Positions 1 to 9,521 of a stretch of DNA of 64,000 bases are shown in pieces. The notes under the pieces were generated by a model. That model was not told where the DNA came from, did no database searches, and was given only the letters and a program-made list of their open reading frames with translations. This DNA comes from Closterium sp. NIES-65 (lineage: Eukaryota > Streptophyta > Zygnematophyceae > Desmidiales > Closteriaceae). Numbering within the stretch: position 1 is the stretch's first letter; every line of letters begins with the position of its first letter. The DNA lies in assembly GCA_948144175.1 (NCBI GenBank), contig CANXME010002409.1:1555001-1619000 (forward strand), written 5' to 3'. A program made the position numbers and the translations under genes.

Positions 1-998
1 CCCATAATGGGGTACACCAAACAGGCCGCAGCGGAAATCATAGCAACAGGCAAGTGCAGTGACAACAGGTGCAGTGATGGCAGATCCAGCTGTACCAACC
101 CCTTTACCAAGGTAAAAACAGTAGGAGGTGGTGGGGCGGCAGGTCGCCTGAGGAGCAGGCTCTGTGGCTGCAACATGCAGCAGGACAGCAGCGGCTCGAC
201 GGCAGCACCTGCAGGCCCCAGCACAAGGTAGCAAAAACAGAGACAACAAAAAAAAAGGTAGGTGGTAGCAGGGGCGGCAGCTGGAGGTGCCACGGCAGCA
301 GCTGGCGTCAGCAGCAGATGACCGGCTGACTTCCGTCGCCCCCTCACTCCCCCCCCCACAGCGGCACATGCGGCAGTGAGAGAGAGAGGAGGGGCGGCAG
401 CTTCTTGCTCACACCCGCCTCCCCAAAGCCTCCCCCCCACACTGTTGCACGTGCAGTAGCGAACAGAGGGGCGTCAACCACCCTCGCGCCTCCCCCTCCC
501 CCTCCCCCCCCGCCACACCTTCGTCCATAGCGGAAGACACGGCAGTGGGCTCGGGTGGGGTTGGTGAGATCTCGGGTAGGGAGGGGGGGTAACGGGGGGG
601 ATGCAACAGGTGCCGCGACGAACGTCTGCGCCAAGGGCGTCGTCGCTTGCGTGGCAGCTGCAGTGGTAGCAGCCGCATGTTCGACGGGAGGGCAGGGCAG
701 GGGGCGCGTTCGGCGGCTGAAGTAGCTCGGCCGCCACACCCGCCGTCTTCCGCCAAAGCGACCGTCGATGCAGACGCTCGAGGCCGCGACAGGGCGTGAC
801 GAGCAGGCGACGGGGCCGCCGACCGGGGCCGCGACGAACAGCAAGAAGCCCTCCACGCTCGACGTTAGAGCCTTCACGACTAGCGGCCGAACGGGCACTT
901 TTGGGGCCACGAAGAGCGCCATGGTAGGAACGATAAGTGGTGGGCCCATGGGGAAAAAAAAAATCAGGTCCTAGGATAGGAACCTCACTCTGATATCA
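1..998 (-). mobile_element. Leader (5' untranslated part) of minus-strand element I, cut by the window edge
   Basis: Directly inside the LTR at 999-1242, the minus strand reads TGATATCAGAGTGAGG (983-998). This matches the initiator-Met-tRNA primer-binding site with one or two changes. It is followed by a T-run (the A-run at 954-963 on the plus strand) and then GC-rich sequence, the same order as the leaders of the other copia elements here. No Gag start is visible before the window edge. Open frames in this stretch (for example 344-949 minus) are low-complexity Pro/Arg/Ala translations with no recognisable domain, so I do not call a protein. The remainder of the element would lie left of the window. 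Confidence 0.6.
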
Positions 999-1242
999 TG
1001 TTAAGAATGCTAGGAAGAGGTTGGCTTAGGAGCCATAGCTTAGGAGCGTTGGAGATTGAGTTTGAGTGAGTAGGATTAGGAGAGTCGAGAAAGTTTCAAC
1101 AAAGAGGGGTTTCACTATAGAGCGAGCAGTACAAATAGGCAAGATGAAAGGTGTACCACCACAACAGAACATTATATAACTACAGTAGTCTACACTACAG
1201 GCAGTTACAAAACAATATATAGGTTTATATATTATTCTGACA
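999..1242 (-). repeat. 5' LTR of minus-strand element I (244 bp)
   Basis: On the minus strand it begins TGTCAGAATAATATA at 1242 and ends TTCTTAACA at 999, giving the TG...CA termini, with the primer-binding site immediately inside. The 3' part (GCTATGGCTCCTAA) is close to the TRIM-like LTRs at 5168 and 6593, so this is a longer relative of the same LTR family. The right flank is CCACT; the matching duplication would be outside the window. Confidence 0.7.
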
Positions 1243-1651
1243 CCACTGTGCCAGCTGCTGCTCCTGTTGCGCGTGTGTCTGCAACTTTAGTCGTCGCCTC
1301 CCATCTTCTCTCCTCCCACAGTCCCTCCTCCTCCTTACTTGCCTTTTGTGACTGCCTCTAGCTTTGCTGATAATTGTGAACTATTGCACTGCCTGCTCAT
1401 TGTGCTGATTTCACCCCACTTTGGCTATGGGGGTGTGTCAGAATATGTTGTTTGTGTAGCCTGTAGTGGGGTACTCAATAGTGAGTAAAGCCCCTTAGGG
1501 TTTCCCATTTGTATCCTGCTGCTTGCTAGTTCAATCATTCCTTCTCAATTCTCTTCGTGCACACAACTCTCGCTCGTACTTGGTTCCTCGTTCTAGTCTT
1601 CCTGTGGCCTAGGCTACCAAGCCTAGACCCGACTACCTAGTATATTTGACA
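1243..1651 (+). mobile_element. 3' end of a non-coding copia-type element with its 3' LTR (1436-1651)
   Basis: Bases 1243-1435 match the 3' internal part of the TRIM-like element at 5168-6768 (for example the TTTGCT..TATTGTGAACT and CCCCACTT stretches), ending in the polypurine hairpin CTATGGGGGTG. The LTR then starts TGTCAGAATATG at 1436 and I place its end at ...TATTTGACA, 1651. The 5' half is missing: element I abuts or interrupts it. The right-hand flank GAGGA could be a target duplication, but the left partner is not visible. Confidence 0.6.
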
Positions 1652-4600
1652 GAGGAGAACGAGGCCGCACCCTTTTAGCAGCATCCATGTGCACCTTTTG
1701 GTGTTGACCAGGAGCCACGTAGCGAGCCAGAAGGCCAAGAGGGTACGCAAGGTCAGGACGAGTGCAGGTCATCAGGTACATGAGGCAGTCCACTAGCTCT
1801 GGGTAAGAACCACTCGGCTCTACAGACTCGTCCGAAGGTGGAGCTGAGAGCGAGTGACCTGTAGCCAAAGGAGTGGCCTGTGCCGAGGACCAGGTGAAGC
1901 TGAAGCGCTGAAGGACCTGCTGCACCATGTGTGACTGAGTCAGTGTGATGGTGCGGCGTGCTCTGTCCCGGATGATCTGCAAGCCAAGGTAGCTGCGCAG
2001 TTCACCCAGGTCTGTGCACATGTGTCTCTTCTGCAGCTCCGACTTCACCAGGGCAAGAGCCTCAGTGTCAGCAGTGGCAAAGACCAAGTCGTCGACGTAC
2101 ACGAGGATGTAGAATGGCGGCAACGAAGAGTCGGTGCGCAGAAACAGCGACGGGTCAGCAGTCGACGGAGCCAACCCAAGAGCTGCAAGTGTCGTCCTCA
2201 GTGTGTCGTGCCACTCACGCGGCGCCTGGCGGAGACCGTAGACAGGCCGCCGGAGGCTCCACTGGGTACCAGGAGGGAACGACCAAGTGAAGCCAGGCGG
2301 GCGGCGCAGCCAGATCTCCTCGTGCAGGCTGCCCTGTAAGAAAGTTGTGCTAAAGTCAAGAGAGTGAAGCTCGTAGTCACGCTGAGCGGCAACGTGCAGC
2401 AACACCCAAAGAGTGGTCATTTTCGGGTTGGGGGAGAAGCCTCGAGGAACGTAACGAGCCTTGAAGACAGGCGGAGAACCTGGCGGCCGCTTCACCCTGA
2501 AAATCCACATGCCATCGACGATGTTCGCCCCAGGAGGGGGAACCTCGTCGACGTAAGTGCCTGTGGACTTCCAAGTTGCCATCTCTGCATCCATGGCTGT
2601 TTGCCACTGAGACGAGCAGGGACCCACGATCGCCTCAGCTTAAGAGCTCGGAGTCGGGATGTCTGGTGCATCCGGGTCTCCCTCAGGGCAAAGCAGCATG
2701 AACACGAGATGAGGCGCAGCGGCTGCAAGACACTCAAGGTCCTCCTGCCTGTCCTCAAGGACGTCCGTGCCAAGAGCACACTCACCCCCAACGGACGGAG
2801 GACAGACAGACTCAGACTTAGCAACAAGACTAGCGGCGTAGTCTAGACGACAAGCAACAGCAAAGTCAACAAACTCAGCGACTAAGGCAGACGCAGTAGC
2901 AGACTCAAACGACGGGTCAGTGACAGCTGTGGCTAGTAGACGCGTGACATTAGGGTGAGCAGCACGAGCGTGGTCAGACTCAGGCTCTGGAACGTCAGGG
3001 AGAGAAGACGCAGGAGGGGACGGCAGGGGAGCACGCTGTGGAGCAGAGGAAGGACGCAGGGCCATGAGGTGTGTGCCGGGGACAGCCGGCGGACGCTCAC
3101 GAGGACCACGACGACCAGTAAGACCAGTGCGGATAGTGCGAACAGGCGAGACAGGAAGAGACGCAGGCTCACGACGCTCGGCAAGACTGCCTGGCAACTC
3201 AGTGTAAGGAGAAGGAGCAGGCAGCAGTGAGCAAGGTTGTATCGGAAGACCAGTAGAAGACGGGAGGCTAAGAACCTGGCAAAGCATGGAGCCAGGCGGT
3301 GGCAAAGACGAAGGTGATGGCGGAGCGAAGAACAGTCGCGGCGGTGCAGTGCCACCAGCACTAGTAGCTCTAGCACCTCCTTCAGCTCCAGAACCTCCAG
3401 CGCTAGCACCCGCAGCAGCTCCAGAACCTCCAGCTCCGTCGCCACCAGCACCAGCACCTCCAACAGCTCCAGAACCTTCAGCGCCAGCACCCACAGTAGC
3501 TCCAGAACCTCCAGCTCCAGCGCCACCAGCGCCAGCACCTCCAACAGCTCTGGAACCTCCAGCGCCAGCACCCGCAGCAGCTCCAAACCCTCCAGCTCCA
3601 GCGTCACCAGCACCAGCACCTCCATCAGCTCCAGAACCTCTAGCTCCAGTGCCACCAGCAGTAGCACCCGCAGAACCGGCACCTCCAACTCCAGGGCCTC
3701 CAACCCCAGAGTCGACAGCAGCACCTCCAGGTCTAGAAGGACCTCCAGTCCCAGCAGCTCCAGTACCTCCAGTACGAGCACCTCCAGGACCAGCCGCTCC
3801 AGGAACTCTAGTAGAAGCAACTCCAGTAGCAGAATCACTAGCTCCAGCGCCTCCCGCAGCAGGGCCCCTAGCTCCAACAGCGCGACCCTGACGGCTAACG
3901 TACCACTCACGCAGCTGCTATGGGGAGAGAAGAACAGCGCAAGCTCCAGTACCTCCAGCACCAGCGCCTCCCGCAGCAGGGCCCCCAGCTCCAGCAGCTC
4001 GACCCTGGCGGCTAACTTACCACTCATGCAGCTGCTGTGGGGAGAGAGGGGGACGACGACGAGAGTGGAGCGGCGAGGCACAAGCGGAGCGACTACGGAG
4101 ACGGCCGCTCCAGGGAGACTGCTCACCAGACACCTCAACACCCCCAGATGCAGCACCCCCAGACCCACTACCCCCATGCTCAGCACCCCCTGACTCCTCA
4201 CGCCCAGGCTCAGCACCTCCAGGCTCCGCACCCCTAGGCTCAGCACCCCCAGGCTCCGCACCCCCAGGCTCAGCACCCCCACAAGCAGCACCCCGAGCAA
4301 GACCACCCTCAGCAGGACCTGAGTCACTGGTGACCTCAACAGGCGCAGACAAGGGAGGAGGGTCTACCTGAGAAACACCTGAAGGAGCAGGACCGGGAGC
4401 GGGGTCTACCTGGGGAGCACCTGGAGCGAGGAAGAGCGGCAGGGGGGGGGGGGAGGGTGGGGGAGGGGCAGTGCGGTAGGGATAGAGACGGTAAAAGGGA
4501 ACCGACTCGCCGAACGTGACGTCCTGAGAGGGGAAGACGCATCGCGAGGTGGGGTGGTAAAACTGCCAACAAGGCGCGTCAGAGACAAAGCCAAGGAAGA

Positions 4601-5167
4601 CACAGGGAACAGCGCGGGCGAAGAGCTTGTCCGCGGTGGTATCGCGGACAAAGGCACGAGAACCCCAGACCCGGAACGCCGACGCATCGCCAACCTCCCC
4701 CGTCCACCGCAGTGTGGGCGAGGTCTCCAGCAAGGAGACACGGGGCCAGAGGTTGAGCTGATGCGTGGCGTAGCGGACCGCAAACGGCCACAGAAAATGG
4801 GTGGCAGCCGCATGGACCATGGAGGTACGAGCGACCTCCATGACCAAGCCAATGCGGCGCTCAGCAACCCCATTCTGCTGCAGAGAGGCCGGAAGCGTGA
4901 ACGTCTGGCGAATGCCCTCCCCACGACAAAAGCTCTGCAGAAGGTCGGAGGAAAACTCCCCACCTCTGTTAGAGTGCACACGTAGGACGGGAAACTCCGT
5001 CCCGAACCGCTCGCGGAGCTGGAGACGGGTAGCGCGGATCCAAGGGATCAAAACATCAGGGACCTCACCCTTGGTGCGCAAGGGGAAGGCCGTGGTGTAA
5101 CGCGAGTAGTCGTCAACAACCAGCAGGAAGTACCGCTCGCGGTCCTGCCCACTGACGCGGGCTGGGC
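1652..5167 (-). pseudogene. Copia A, Pol part: integrase to RT, decayed (element continues at 6774)
   Basis: On the minus strand the order is integrase core (to about 5167; HSNRGGEF, where Asn replaces the usual Asp in HSDRGGEF, then QQNGVAERR), a low-complexity linker rich in GGAEP-type repeats (about 3300-4330), and reverse transcriptase (2640-1690) with the YVDD box at 2088-2099. After codons for AAKRV the frame jumps to sequence that matches the later RNase H region, so most of RNase H is deleted, and it ends at the LTR of the neighbouring element at 1651. No 3' LTR is left. Stops and frame changes split the polyprotein, including between the linker and RT near 2640. The missing catalytic residue and deletions say it is inactive. 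Confidence 0.85.
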
Positions 5168-5343
5168 TGTCAGAATGTTATTGTCTAGCCTGTAGTGGGG
5201 TGCTCTATAGCGGGTACAACCCAACTAGGGTTTGCTATATGTATCCCAACTGCTGCTAGTGAAACCCCTCTTTTGCCTAAACTTCTCTTGCCTAGCTAGG
5301 GCTTACCTAGCTATGGCTCCTAACTCTGTTCATCAACTCAACC
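5168..5343 (+). repeat. 5' LTR of TRIM-like element 1
   Basis: Starts TGTCAGAATG. The last base is C instead of the A seen in the 3' LTR (6768), so the CA terminus has been lost by one substitution. It carries the family core GTAGTGGGG...GGGTACAAC...TAGGGTTT. Confidence 0.9.
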
Positions 5344-5791
5344 TGCTATCAGAGCGGTTACGCTCTTGGCATGTGGGCCCACCTACATGCTTCCGCTGCT
5401 ACTCTGTCTGTTGTTCGCCCCGTGGCGTGCGACGCCTCCTTCGTGCGATTTTTTTTTTTTTTAAGGATTTTCTGCCTGCCGTGCGCCCCGAGGCGCGCGG
5501 CGGTTTCGCGCCCTGGAGAGCCTGCGCGCGCCCCGCCCGTCCGTCGCGGCGCCCTGGGGAGCACGCGCGCCCCCCCGCCCAGCTCGTCGCGGCGCCCTGA
5601 GGAGCCCGCGCGTGCCCCGCCTGTTCGTCGCAGCGCTCTGGGGAGCACGCGCGGCCCCGCCCTGCTCGTCGCGACGCCCTGGGGAGCCGCGCGCGCCCCC
5701 TGCCTGTCCGTCGCGGCGCCCTGGGGAGCCGCGCCCGCCCCCTGCCCGTCCGTCGCGGCGCCCTAGGGAGCCGCGCGCGCCACCCTCCCCT

Positions 5792-5823
<32 letters not shown>

Positions 5824-6592
5824 CCCTGCCCGTCCGTCGCGGCGCCCTGGGGAGCCGCACCCGCCCCCTGCCCGTCCGTCGCGTCGCCCTGGGGAGCCGC
5901 GCGCGCCACCCCCCCGCCCCGCCCGTCCGTTTTGGCGCCCTGAGGGTCGTGCGCCGTCCCTCCCCTCGCCGTCCCCCACGCTCCTGCCCCTATCCCACCC
6001 GTTTTAGGGTTTTGGGGGTGAGGGGTGTGGGGGTGGCGGTTGTGGGGGTGTCGGTTGTGTGCGCCGTCCCCTACTCCTCCTCCTCCTTTGTCTCCCACTG
6101 CTGCAGCTGTCGTTGAGGGGGGTGGATGTGTGGGAGCCTAGGGTTTAGGGTTTAAGGGGGGTGCCGTGGGAGTGGAGCTAGGGTTTAAGCACGGGGTGTA
6201 TGCCGAGGGTGTGGGGCAGTTGGAGGAGGTTGTGTGAAGGTAGCTGTCGTGTCGCCTGCAGCGCCTGTATTCCGTCGCCCTTGCTTCGGTAGCCAGTGAG
6301 CCTGCTGCACCAGTCGCCAGTGGGTCCGTTGCTCCTGCCGCTCGTCTATAGCCGCGGAGCCAGTCACTCCAGTAGTCCGTCGCCCTTCCTTCGGTAGCCA
6401 CTGAGTCAGCCGCTCCTGTGCCCGTGCCTCTGCAGCTTCAGCCGTTGCCTCCCATCTTCTCTCCATCCACAGTTCCTCCTCCTCCTCACTTGCCCGCTGT
6501 GATTAACTCTAGCTTTGCTTACTATTGTGAACTCCTGCTCTATGCCTGCTTGCTCATTGTGCTGATTACACCCCACTTCGGCTATGGGGGTG

Positions 6593-6768
6593 TGTCAGAA
6601 TGTTATTGTCTAGCCTGTAGTGGGGTGCTCTATAGCGGGTACAACCCAACTAGGGTTTGCTATATGTATCCCAACTGCTGCTAGTGAAACCCCTCTTTTG
6701 CCTAAACTTCTCTTGCCTAGCTAGGGCTTACCTAGCTATGGCTCCTAACTCTGTTCATCATCTCAACA
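6593..6768 (+). repeat. 3' LTR of TRIM-like element 1
   Basis: Almost identical to 5168-5343. It is preceded by the polypurine tract CTATGGGGGTG and followed by the target duplication TGGGC. Confidence 0.92.
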
Positions 6769-6773
6769 TGGGC

Positions 6774-8194
6774 CCCACACGTCCATGTGCAGGGTCTACA
6801 GGGGAGCAGTCGTCGGGGGAAACGAGGAGGAGTGAGGAGCGGCGCGCTGCCGCCCCTCGATACAGAGAAGACAGGGAGGAGCAGGCGAGGGTGGGAGGGG
6901 AGGGAGAGCCCTGGGAATACCAGAGACAAGGACACGACGGTGCATGCTACGAAGGCACTGCACTGAGGGGTGACCAAGACGGTGGTGCCAAAGGAGGGTC
7001 TGGTGCGACAAAGCGCGACACAAGCAGGGGGCTGCTAGCTGACCTGACGCAGACGCAGATGCAGCGACCTGAGGGGACACAGTAGTCAGTGTGTACAGAC
7101 TCGAGCCAGGCGTACGGGTAAACGTGGCTAGGTGCCAGCCCGTCCGGGAGCACGTACAGGTCACGCACTGACCTCCGGGAGTGAACTCGTCAACCCATTG
7201 GTCCTGCAGGTCAGCACCACTCACCAAGTTCGTAGAGAACGAGGGAAGGTGAAGACCTAACAGGGAGCCAGACAGGACCGCCGGACACGGCGGGACCGTG
7301 GAGGAGTGCGCAAGGACTGGACCCCCAGAGGGATCTGCCAAGGAGACTGCAACCGGCCGACTGAGCGGCGTGAGGGTGGTGCTGTCGCGAAAGAAGGAGC
7401 GGGAAGCACCTCAGTCGAGTGTGAAGGTGTACAAGGCCTCAGCAGGCGCAGTACCAGAGAGAGCAGACTCACCAACATCTGGAGCAGTAGACTCACTAGC
7501 ACCTAGAGCAGTAGCCTCACCAGCACCTAGAGCAGGAGACGCACTAGTACCTAAAGCAGCAGCCTCACCAGCACCTAGAGGAGCGGGCTCTATACCTGGG
7601 TCAGGCGGTACGCACGGGTAACAAGCACCGTCAGCACTCGTAGGTAATGCATACATGGCAGTGAGAATAGCATCATAGTCAAGAGCAAAGATATCTACCC
7701 TCTGCGTAAGCAGATCCACCCAGGTGGGGAGCTCAGCCTCGTCGCCAAACGCGGTACGCTAGACGTCGCTCAGACGGGCGAAGCATCGGGACTGTGTGTG
7801 ACCAAGCATCCCGCAAGCCTGACCAGCCCGATCACCTGTGCGAATGACGTACGGGCAGCGAACAGTACTCCGAGACCCTCTATTCTGAGCGTACCATTCA
7901 CGAAGCTGCTGGGGCATAAGTGTCTCCCGCGGACGCCGCTGCAGCTGCAGCTGGCCGCTGCCAGACGCCCCTGACTGACCAGCTCCAGGGCGACAGCCAC
8001 GACGGCTACCACCACAACCCCAACTAGCGTACCACTCACAAAGCTGCTGGGGCGTGAAAGACTCGCACGGATGTCGCTGGAGCTGCTTTTGGCCACCGCC
8101 AGAAGCAGCAGTAGCAGCAGCAATAGCAGCCTGGCAGCAATAACAGAAGTAACAGCAGTAGCAGCGCGGGCAGGGTAGGCGCGACAGGCAGGCA
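6774..8194 (-). pseudogene. Copia A, Gag C-terminus, protease and pre-integrase part, decayed
   Basis: On the minus strand from 8194 downwards: two PQQL(R/C)EWYA motifs (about 8028 and 7900), the Cys/His motif C-PYVIRTGD..C..L..C (about 7860-7790, with the usual His region altered), then FALDYDAILTAMY and a protease start. The protease active site should read L-D-S-G-A; here the serine codon is TGA (near 7412), a stop in the catalytic triplet. The GAG-pre-integrase zinc region is intact in outline (LLWHHRLGHPS ... CLLC, about 7040-6860), followed by the first integrase segment with HMDVWGP just right of the TRIM insertion. The N-terminal Gag is missing, and the element stops at about 8195 against a family B fragment. 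Confidence 0.82.
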
Positions 8195-8585
8195 GGCAGT
8201 CAGTCGACGAGGCTCTCTACTTCAAGGTCGGCGAGGGTGGAGTGGCCTGCTGGGTGCTGGTCTACGTCGACGACCTGCTTGCCGCCAGCAGCAGCGCCGC
8301 GATGCTGAAGGAGCTGAAGGAGCTGCTGGAAGCCGCCTTCGAGGTGCGCGAGATCTCACCGGTGCAGAAGTACCTCGGGCTGGAGATCGTGCGCGACAGG
8401 TCGGCGGGGAAGCTGTGGCTGCACCAGCAGGGCTACGCCGACAAGCTGCGTAGACGCTTCATCGCCGAGGAGCAGACTGGGCGCACCCCGAAGACGCCGG
8501 TCTCGGTCGGCGCCTACGCCGAGCTCACCTTCGACGATGAGGAGGCGCAAGAACGGCAAGAGGAGGAGTACCGGCAGAAGGTTGG
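8195..8585 (+). pseudogene. Copia B1, reverse transcriptase fragment (continues at 15808)
   Basis: Starts inside the RT domain (VDEALYFKVGEGG) and keeps the YVDD box and KYLGLEIVRDR. Near identical to 26737-27120 of copy B2. The left side is truncated against copia A. It is interrupted at VG by copia C; GTTGG at 8581-8585 is the left target duplication. Here the reading frame through PKTPVSVGAYAEL is open, whereas B2 has lost one base at that place. Confidence 0.9.
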
Positions 8586-8695
8586 TGTCAAATGTTGTAG
8601 CCTGTAGTGAGGTTTGTCTTAGGGGGTACAGAAGTTAGGGTTTGTCATATGTACCCCAACCAACATCAATGCAACATTCATTCCTCATTATGACA
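8586..8695 (+). repeat. 5' LTR of copia C (110 bp)
   Basis: TGTCAAATGTTG ... TTATGACA. It contains an 8 bp inverted repeat GGGGTACA (8623-8630) / TGTACCCC (8650-8657) whose loop holds TTAGGGTTT. The only difference from the 3' LTR is C/T in GT(C/T)TTAGG. Confidence 0.96.
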
Positions 8696-8709
8696 TGGTA
8701 TCAGAGCGG
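8696..8709 (+). promoter_or_regulatory. Primer-binding site of copia C
   Basis: TGGTATCAGAGCGG follows the LTR without a gap. The first 12 bases are complementary to the 3' end of plant initiator Met-tRNA, as in many plant copia elements. Confidence 0.92.
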
Positions 8710-8825
8710 TTAGATCCTGTGGGATCCCGTTCCTCCGTTCTCCGTTCGTACCTCCCGAGCCTGATCCTACCTCTCGTTCGTACCAGTTTCGTAGTTACCG
8801 CGCCTAGTACCGAGCCTAGCGTCAT

Positions 8826-9470
8826 CTCCCCCGTCGTGTCACGCCTGTTCCCCCCCGTCGCGTCACGCCCGTTCCCCCCGTCGCGTCGCGCCCGTTCCCC
8901 CCGTCGCGTCGCGCCCGTTCCCCCCGTCGCGTCGCGCCCGTTCCCCCTGTCGCGTCGCGCCCGTTCCCCCCCGTCGCGTCGCGCCCGTTCCCCCCGTCGC
9001 GTCGCGCCCGCCTGTTACCCCCCCCGTCCCGTCGCCCTGTCCCGTCGCGTCGCCCTGTCCCGTCGCCCTGTCCCGTCGCGTCGCCCTGTCCCGTCGCGTC
9101 GCCCTGCCCTGTCCCGTCGCGTCGCCCTGCCCTGTCCCGTCGCCCTGTCCCGTCGCGTCGCCCTACCCCGTCGCGTCGCCCTGCCCTGTCCCGTCGCCCT
9201 GCTCCGTCGCGCCGCCCTGCCCCGTCGCGTCGCCCTGTCCCGTCGCGTCGCCCTGCCCCGTCGCGTCGCTCCCGCCCTTTCCCCCGTCGCGTCGCCCTCC
9301 CTAGGCCCTAGCCCGTCGCCCTCCCTAGGCCCTGGCCCGTCGCCCTCCCTAGGCCCTGGCCCGTCGCCCTCCCTAGGCTCTGGCCCGTCGCCCTACCCTA
9401 GGCCCTGGCCCGTTGCCCTACCCTACGTTTTGGCCCGTCGCCCTAGCCCGCTCTTCCGCTGCGACTGAGT
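8826..9470 (+). repeat. GC-rich tandem repeats in the copia C leader
   Basis: Short repeats of about 19-23 bp built on GTCGCGTCGC plus CCCGTTCCCC or CCTGTCCC, then CCTAGGCCCTGGCCCGTCG repeats (about 9300-9430). Long open frames across it are repeat translations (Arg/Pro/Ser/Val) and are not called as genes. Confidence 0.85.
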
Positions 9471-9521
9471 CCTCTTCCCCCCCGGTTGTTACTCGCCTGT
9501 TCGTTCGCGTTGGTTCTCACT

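Larger units (their letters stand above)
5168..6768 (+). mobile_element. TRIM-like non-autonomous LTR element 1 (1601 bp), inserted in copia A
   Basis: Two 176 bp LTRs (5168-5343 and 6593-6768) differ at about two positions by eye, start TGTCAGAATG, and are flanked by the 5 bp duplication TGGGC (5163-5167 and 6769-6773). Inside the 5' LTR is a primer site TGCTATCAGAGCGG (5344-5357). A T-run (5450-5461) and GC-rich repeats follow (5500-5960, with a long C-run near 5790-5822), then a 3' block and the hairpin polypurine tract ending at 6592. It has no gag or pol: it keeps only leader and 3' cis sequences. The target is the integrase frame of copia A, which resumes at 6774. Confidence 0.93.

Noticed and set aside
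344..949. 201-codon minus-strand frame near the window start
   Set aside because: Low-complexity Pro/Ala/Arg translation of a GC-rich element leader following a primer-binding site.
5358..6098. Frames of 110-170 codons on both strands in TRIM-like element 1
   Set aside because: Translations of the GC-rich leader array and C-run; no motif, different in every frame.
8695..9468. 257-codon frame upstream of the copia C polyprotein
   Set aside because: It spans the leader repeats (RVALSRR and similar repeats) and begins within the primer site; sister elements have no such protein.
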